NCBI GenBank assembly: GCA_023260175.1
Contig: JALQWD010000175.1
Coordinates: forward strand, 1 to 10,301
DNA: 10,301 nt
DNA from: Candidatus Nanopelagicaceae bacterium
GTDB lineage: Bacteria > Actinomycetota > Actinomycetes > Nanopelagicales > Nanopelagicaceae
Reading direction: 5' to 3'
In this document: positions 7,194-10,301 of the stretch, piece by piece
Position numbering within the stretch: position 1 is the stretch's first letter
Layout of the letters: each line of letters begins with the position of its first letter
The notes under the pieces: generated by a model
What the model saw: the letters and a program-made list of their open reading frames with translations, nothing else
What the model was told of the DNA's origin: nothing
The model's database searches: none
Made by a program: the position numbers and the translations under genes

Positions 7194-7730
7194 ATGCATA
7201 TCAGCGTCTTCTGCTCATCGTCACCGACAATCGATGAGAAGCACATCCAATTGGCCAGCGATTTAGGCGCGGGTATTGCCTCGCGCAATTGGAATTTAGT
7301 TTCCGGCGGTGGACGTATCTCCAGCATGGGGGCAGTTGCAAAGGCAGCCCGAGCGGGTGGCGCCAAAACAATCGGAGTTATTCCAGAGCAATTAGTAAAG
7401 ATTGAATTTGCTGATCATGACTCAGATGTTTTGCACATAGTAAAAGATATGCGCGAGCGCAAAGGAATGATTGAAGAATTATCTGATGCGTTTGTCGTTC
7501 TACCTGGCGGAGCCGGAACGCTCGAAGAACTCTTCGAGATTTGGGTAGGGCGATATCTAAAGTTCCACAACAAACCAATTGTTATTTTGGATCCATTTGA
7601 TTTATATAAACCTTTGCTTGAATTGATCAATCATTTAGAAGGCGAGAATTTCGTCAAACCAGGCATGCAAGAGCTAATTTTCTGGGCGCGCTCAGTTGAT
7701 GAAGCGCTCAATCACATCGCCGTTAAGTAA
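7194..7730 (+). CDS. LOG-family protein, cytokinin riboside 5'-monophosphate phosphoribohydrolase-like (TIGR00730)
   Basis: LOG enzymes hydrolyse nucleoside 5'-monophosphates of N6-modified adenines to the free base and ribose 5-phosphate. In bacteria the physiological substrate is often unclear. The 178-residue Rossmann-fold protein has the full motif set: FCSSS (6-10), SGGGRISSMGAVAKAA (37-52), MRERK (86-90) and PGGAGTLEE (104-112), the last two forming the active site. I chose ATG 7194 over the in-frame GTG at 7188 because that GTG abuts the probable -10 box and could not be on the transcript. The homologue in M. tuberculosis (Rv1205) also lies close to dapD, so the pairing is an ancestral arrangement. 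The catalytic motifs suggest activity; the substrate is inference. Confidence 0.92.
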   Translation: MHISVFCSSSPTIDEKHIQLASDLGAGIASRNWNLVSGGGRISSMGAVAKAARAGGAKTIGVIPEQLVKIEFADHDSDVLHIVKDMRERKGMIEELSDAFVVLPGGAGTLEELFEIWVGRYLKFHNKPIVILDPFDLYKPLLELINHLEGENFVKPGMQELIFWARSVDEALNHIAVK

Positions 7731-7733
7731 ACT
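7728..7733 (+). promoter_or_regulatory. Candidate -10 box of a leaderless promoter for the HTH gene
   Basis: TAAACT, the same hexamer as at the UDP-glucose dehydrogenase gene, lies 8 bases before the GTG at 7742. Its TAA is the stop codon of the LOG gene. No Shine-Dalgarno sequence is present between them. Confidence 0.4.
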
Positions 7734-7741
7734 TTGCAATT

Positions 7742-7927
7742 GTGGAGCGTCTAATTATTGAAGTCATTCAATCGCTCCCTGAGGAGTACCAATTTGTGCT
7801 CCGTGCACATTATTTAGGGAATAAGAGCGCAGAAGAGATTGCGAAAATTCTCGGAGTTCCTGCCGAATCTGTGGCGCGCATCATCAAAGCGGGCAAGGCT
7901 GCGCTGGCAAAGGAATTGGGTATCTAA
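7742..7927 (+). CDS. Small sigma-70 region 4-like helix-turn-helix protein
   Basis: A 61-residue protein consisting only of a region-4-like fold. SLPEEYQFVLRAHYLG (11-26) matches the segment before the DNA-binding helices of ECF and other sigma factors. SAEEIAKILGVPAESVARII (29-48) is the helix-turn-helix, followed by a basic KAGKAALAKEL end. Region 2, needed to bind core RNA polymerase at the -10, is absent, and no frame upstream supplies it because the LOG gene occupies that space. It could be a stand-alone DNA-binding regulator, a small partner of RNA polymerase, or the remnant of a longer sigma-like gene. The start is GTG with no ribosome-binding site. Position between LOG and DUF3117 gives no functional hint. 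The coding call is likely; the role is unknown. Confidence 0.72.
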   Translation: MERLIIEVIQSLPEEYQFVLRAHYLGNKSAEEIAKILGVPAESVARIIKAGKAALAKELGI

Positions 7928-7934
7928 AGCCGAT

Positions 7935-7964
7935 TTGTTAGGCAGCCACCCAATGCGAGATAAT
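7935..7964 (+). promoter_or_regulatory. Sigma-70 type promoter for the DUF3117 gene
   Basis: TTGTTA (7935-7940), an 18-base spacer and GATAAT (7959-7964) form the best complete -35/-10 pair in the window. Transcription should start near 7971, giving a leader of about 23 bases. An overlapping -10 candidate, TAATCT (7961-7966), has a poorer 20-base spacer. Confidence 0.6.
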
Positions 7965-7980
7965 CTCCCTCTAGAACCAC

Positions 7981-7986
7981 GGAGGG
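7981..7986 (+). promoter_or_regulatory. Strong Shine-Dalgarno sequence of the DUF3117 gene
   Basis: GGAGGG ends 7 bases before the ATG at 7994 and is the only near-consensus ribosome-binding site at a transcription-unit head here. It fixes the start codon. Confidence 0.75.
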
Positions 7987-7993
7987 TTTAAAT

Positions 7994-8173
7994 ATGGCAG
8001 CAATGAAGCCGCGCACAGGTGATGGACCAATGGAAGTCACCAAAGAGGCTCGTAGCCTTGTAATGCGTATCCCTCTAGAAGGTGGCGGACGCTTAGTCGT
8101 CGAATTAAACGCAGAGGAAGCAGCCAACCTCGGTAGCTGCCTTCAGGCTGCAGTGCAATTAATTAAGAAGTAA
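7994..8173 (+). CDS. DUF3117 family protein
   Basis: A 59-residue protein found almost throughout actinobacteria, with no assigned function. It begins MAAMKPRTGDGPMEVTKEAR, continues with RIPLEGGGRLVVEL (25-38) and the family's acidic AEEAANL, and ends in a short hydrophobic helix, QAAVQLIKK. Full length and near-identity to the family signature leave little doubt, although the gene is very short. It has its own promoter and a strong GGAGGG, unlike its neighbours, which suggests high expression. In M. tuberculosis the homologue is Rv1211, in the same dapD-to-tatB neighbourhood. It has no signal peptide and is probably cytosolic. There is no membrane segment or metal-binding motif. Confidence 0.95.
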   Translation: MAAMKPRTGDGPMEVTKEARSLVMRIPLEGGGRLVVELNAEEAANLGSCLQAAVQLIKK

Positions 8174-8196
8174 TCTAAAAATCGCGTCACTCGTAG

Positions 8197-8202
8197 TAGT
8201 TT
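8197..8202 (+). promoter_or_regulatory. Candidate -10 box of a leaderless promoter for the leucyl aminopeptidase gene
   Basis: TAGTTT is followed by 7 bases (TACGCGC) and then the ATG at 8210. There is no Shine-Dalgarno sequence in the 36-base gap after the DUF3117 gene. Confidence 0.5.
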
Positions 8203-8209
8203 TACGCGC

Positions 8210-9646
8210 ATGTTAACTTTCAAGCGTGCAGATCAGCTCTCAAAAAAAGCTAATCAAATCTTCTTGCCAGTAATAGATGGCAAAGTTAGTGCGCCTGAAA
8301 TCGCTAAATTATTCCAGCTGGAATTGAGCGATGAGTTAGCTTTCTTCGCACCAAGCGATAAGCCGCTGAAGGCAGGAGAAATTTTCGAAATACCGGTTAG
8401 CGCAGATGGGTATAAGTGCGAGCGACTTAGCTTTGTATCGCTCGGCAAAGCATCAAATCAAGAACTTCGATCAGCAGGCGCTGCGCTTGGCAGAAAACTT
8501 CGTGGCAAAAACGATTTAGTATTTGTAAATCTTGCCCTCAAATCAAATGATGCTAAGAGTTTTCTAATCTCTTCAAATCTTGGCAACTTCACTTGGAGCT
8601 TAAAGAGCGGCGCTAAAGAGGCAACTTCAATACTAGAGGTTTCACGACTTGATGAAAGCACTGCACATAATGCACAAGTTATTTCTGAAGCGGTAAATCG
8701 CGCTCGCCAATTAATTCATACACCTTCTAATATTAAGAATCCCGAATGGATTGCAAAGCAAGCTAAGAAATATGCAAACGGAGCAAAGGTAGAAGTTAAA
8801 TCTGGCGTAGCTCTTAAAGAATTTGGTGGCCTACGTGCCGTAGGCGGTTCTTCTCCAAAGCCTGGTCCGCGTTTTATCAAAATGTCTTACGCTCCAAAGA
8901 AAGCAGGAGCGAAACATATTGTTATCGTTGGTAAAGGAATTACTTACGACACCGGCGGCATTTCGCTAAAACGACCTTACGACATCATGACACCGATGAA
9001 GAGCGACATGGCTGGCGCTGCTGCTTGTTTAGCTGTAATGAGCGCGCTAAAAGATATTAAAGCAAATGTAAAAGTAACCGCACTATTAATGTGCGCTGAG
9101 AATGCAATCTCTGCAACCGCGCAACGTCCTGGCGATGTAATTACCCATTACGGCGGCAAAACAGTGGAAGTGCTAAATACAGATGCCGAAGGGCGCCTAG
9201 TTCTGGCAGATGGTCTCGCATACGCTGTAAAGAATCTAAAACCTGATTACTTACTAGATATTGCGACGTTAACAGGATCAGCTACTTTAGGTTTAGGAAA
9301 GCAATACGCTGCGCTTTATTCACGTGATAAGAAATGGATTAAAGATCTTCGCGAAGCCGGAGATAAATCTGGTGATCGCGTTTGGCATATGCCGCTTATT
9401 GATGACTATCAGGAAGCTCTTGAGTCAGATATTGCAGACATCAATCACACTGCAGATAAAGGAGATTTCAACGCAGGCTCCGTTACCGCAGCGCTCTTTC
9501 TCGAACAGTTTGTTGATGACATCAACTGGGCACATTTAGATATTGCAGGCGTAGGTCGAGCCGAATCTGATTCTGGAGAGAATCCAAAGGGCGGTACCGG
9601 TTGGGGAGTTCGTTTACTTCTCGAATGGATTGGAACTTTTAAATGA
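8210..9646 (+). CDS. pepA: Leucyl aminopeptidase, peptidase family M17
   Basis: Cytosolic two-metal aminopeptidase, usually hexameric, that releases N-terminal residues from peptides during protein and peptide turnover. At 478 residues it has the expected length. The N-terminal domain (about 1-160) is divergent, as usual. The catalytic domain has GKGITYDTGGISLK, with Lys242 and Asp247 as metal ligands and Lys254 as the catalytic lysine, then MKSDMAGAA (Asp266) and NTDAEGRLVLADGLAY (323-338; Asp325 and Glu327 ligands, Arg329 catalytic). These align with the E. coli PepA set, with one extra residue between Lys254 and Asp266. GGTGWGVRLLLEWI closes the protein in family fashion. The gene is followed by the methyltransferase in an ATGA overlap, so the two are co-transcribed. 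Some M17 enzymes also act as DNA-binding regulators; nothing here shows that. Confidence 0.95.
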   Translation: MLTFKRADQLSKKANQIFLPVIDGKVSAPEIAKLFQLELSDELAFFAPSDKPLKAGEIFEIPVSADGYKCERLSFVSLGKASNQELRSAGAALGRKLRGKNDLVFVNLALKSNDAKSFLISSNLGNFTWSLKSGAKEATSILEVSRLDESTAHNAQVISEAVNRARQLIHTPSNIKNPEWIAKQAKKYANGAKVEVKSGVALKEFGGLRAVGGSSPKPGPRFIKMSYAPKKAGAKHIVIVGKGITYDTGGISLKRPYDIMTPMKSDMAGAAACLAVMSALKDIKANVKVTALLMCAENAISATAQRPGDVITHYGGKTVEVLNTDAEGRLVLADGLAYAVKNLKPDYLLDIATLTGSATLGLGKQYAALYSRDKKWIKDLREAGDKSGDRVWHMPLIDDYQEALESDIADINHTADKGDFNAGSVTAALFLEQFVDDINWAHLDIAGVGRAESDSGENPKGGTGWGVRLLLEWIGTFK

Positions 9647-10269
9647 AATTTGATTTAGCGCAATTTTCTGACACCTATATTCCAGAGGATCCACATCAAA
9701 GCGCCGCACGTGAAAAGGGAATTGAGCTAGGAATAGTTGACGCCACTCCTGGTTCTGGTGCTTATTTAAAATATGTTGCTTCACTTATCTCCGCGCAATC
9801 AGTGGTTGAAATCGGAACCGGTTCTGGAGTCGGAACACTCTGGTTGCTAAAAGGTGTAATGAATTCTGGTGTAATCACAACTATTGATCCAGAAGTACAG
9901 CACATACAGATTGCAAAGCAAGTTTTTGCAGATGCTGATATTGCGCCCAACAGATATCGTTTAATAACCAGCGAATATCTAGATGTGATGCGAAAGCTTG
10001 CAGATCGTGGTTACGACTTGGTGGTATTCCGCGGAAATCCAGAAGATATTTTGGATGTAATCGATGAAGCTCATCGTATTCTTCGAGTGGGTGGAATCTT
10101 GGCAATAGATCACTTCTTCGGTGGCGGAAAAGTTCCGGATCCAGCCCAGAGAGATCCAAAGACTGTCGCTCTAAGGGATGCTGGTAAATTCTTAAAGAGT
10201 CAGAGCGAAACCTGGTCAATCTCACTAAATCCAGTTGGAGATGCAGTTTTACTAGCGACCAAACTCTAA
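9643..10269 (+). CDS. SAM-dependent class I O-methyltransferase family protein
   Basis: A 208-residue Rossmann-fold methyltransferase of the COMT-like O-methyltransferase family. SAM-binding motif I is VVEIGTGSGVG (54-64), with the acidic residue that grips the ribose in TTIDPE (Asp82), and GGILAIDH (150-157) follows. Enzymes of this family normally bind a divalent metal through an FxDAD-type aspartate and a DN pair. Here the matching sites read VVFRGN (Arg130) and Asp156-His157, so the metal site is altered and catalysis may differ or be lost. The start ATG overlaps the aminopeptidase stop (ATGA). The homologous gene lies before sigE, rseA, htrA and tatB in M. tuberculosis (Rv1220c). No signal peptide is visible. 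The substrate is unknown. Confidence 0.88.
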   Translation: MKFDLAQFSDTYIPEDPHQSAAREKGIELGIVDATPGSGAYLKYVASLISAQSVVEIGTGSGVGTLWLLKGVMNSGVITTIDPEVQHIQIAKQVFADADIAPNRYRLITSEYLDVMRKLADRGYDLVVFRGNPEDILDVIDEAHRILRVGGILAIDHFFGGGKVPDPAQRDPKTVALRDAGKFLKSQSETWSISLNPVGDAVLLATKL

Positions 10270-10276
10270 ATACTCT
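10248..10276 (+). promoter_or_regulatory. Promoter for the gene at the right edge (probable tatB), leaderless
   Basis: TTTACT (10248-10253, four of six -35 consensus positions), a 17-base spacer and TACTCT (10271-10276) lie 6 bases before the ATG at 10283. The -35 is inside the methyltransferase gene. No Shine-Dalgarno sequence is present. Confidence 0.5.
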
Positions 10277-10282
10277 TAGACC

Positions 10283-10301
10283 ATGTTCGGAGATGTCGGT
10301 T
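10283..10301 (+). CDS. tatB: Start of a probable Sec-independent translocase protein TatB, cut by the window edge
   Basis: Only six codons are present, MFGDVG. Actinobacterial TatB begins with a similar Met-Phe-x-x-Ile/Val-Gly before its membrane helix, and in this group tatB lies near the O-methyltransferase gene (with sigE, rseA and htrA between them in mycobacteria). TatB is the membrane-bound twin-arginine substrate receptor. The call rests on six residues, the leaderless promoter and synteny, so it is tentative. Confidence 0.5.

Noticed and set aside
7924..8127. 67-residue minus-strand open frame over the DUF3117 gene
   Set aside because: The plus-strand frame matches DUF3117 from end to end with a promoter and GGAGGG, so the minus frame is a shadow.
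8174..8209. Intrinsic terminator between the DUF3117 and aminopeptidase genes
   Set aside because: The short gap has no GC-rich hairpin followed by a T run; the same is true at the other gene ends examined.
9881..10225. 114-residue minus-strand open frame opposite the O-methyltransferase
   Set aside because: Rich in Arg, His and Leu as expected from a shadow frame, with no ribosome-binding site or promoter; the sense frame is a clear methyltransferase.
1..10301. Defence system, mobile element, CRISPR array, RNA gene or prophage remnant
   Set aside because: Nearly every base is accounted for by recognisable chromosomal genes; no transposase, integrase, repeat array, tRNA-like fold or sharp composition change was seen.

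Overview
The window looks like a gene-dense, streamlined piece of chromosome from a low-to-medium G+C actinobacterium. The lineage evidence is the actinobacterial form of DapD, a DUF3117 protein that starts MAAMKPRTGDGP, an actinobacterial-type UDP-glucose dehydrogenase, and a gene order that is a shortened version of the Mycobacterium tuberculosis dapD-LOG-DUF3117-O-methyltransferase-tatB neighbourhood (Rv1201c to Rv1224, from memory). The AT-rich composition, near absence of intergenic DNA and short proteins would fit freshwater Nanopelagicales (acI), but that placement is inference. There are no RNA genes, mobile elements, CRISPR arrays or recognisable intrinsic terminators, and no gene-free stretch longer than 50 bases.

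Left part (1-6257): a cell-surface glycopolymer block. On the minus strand are UDP-glucose 6-dehydrogenase (cut by the left edge) and, upstream of it, an LCP-family glycopolymer transferase. Divergent from these is a tightly packed plus-strand operon: family-2 glycosyltransferase, ABC-2 polysaccharide permease, TagH/Wzt-type ATPase and a secreted SpoIID/LytB-domain protein, with the last three junctions spaced or overlapping by -29 to +10 bases. Together they suggest making a sugar polymer (UDP-glucuronate supply and glycosyl transfer), exporting it (ABC pair), attaching it to the wall (LCP) and remodelling peptidoglycan (SpoIID).

Right part (6254-10301): a conserved housekeeping block. dapD (minus, lysine/diaminopimelate pathway) is divergent from a LOG-family phosphoribohydrolase. 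Then come a 61-residue sigma-region-4-like HTH protein, the DUF3117 protein, an M17 leucyl aminopeptidase, a SAM-dependent O-methyltransferase that overlaps it by 4 bases, and the first codons of a probable tatB at the right edge.

No new named system is evident. The most striking signal is regulatory. Eight of the nine starts that head transcription units have a TANNNT -10 box only 6-9 bases before ATG/GTG and no Shine-Dalgarno sequence, as expected of leaderless mRNAs. At dapD/LOG the two opposing -10 boxes share two bases. At two genes the upstream stop codon TAA is the first half of the next -10 box. Only the DUF3117 gene has a normal leader with a strong GGAGGG.
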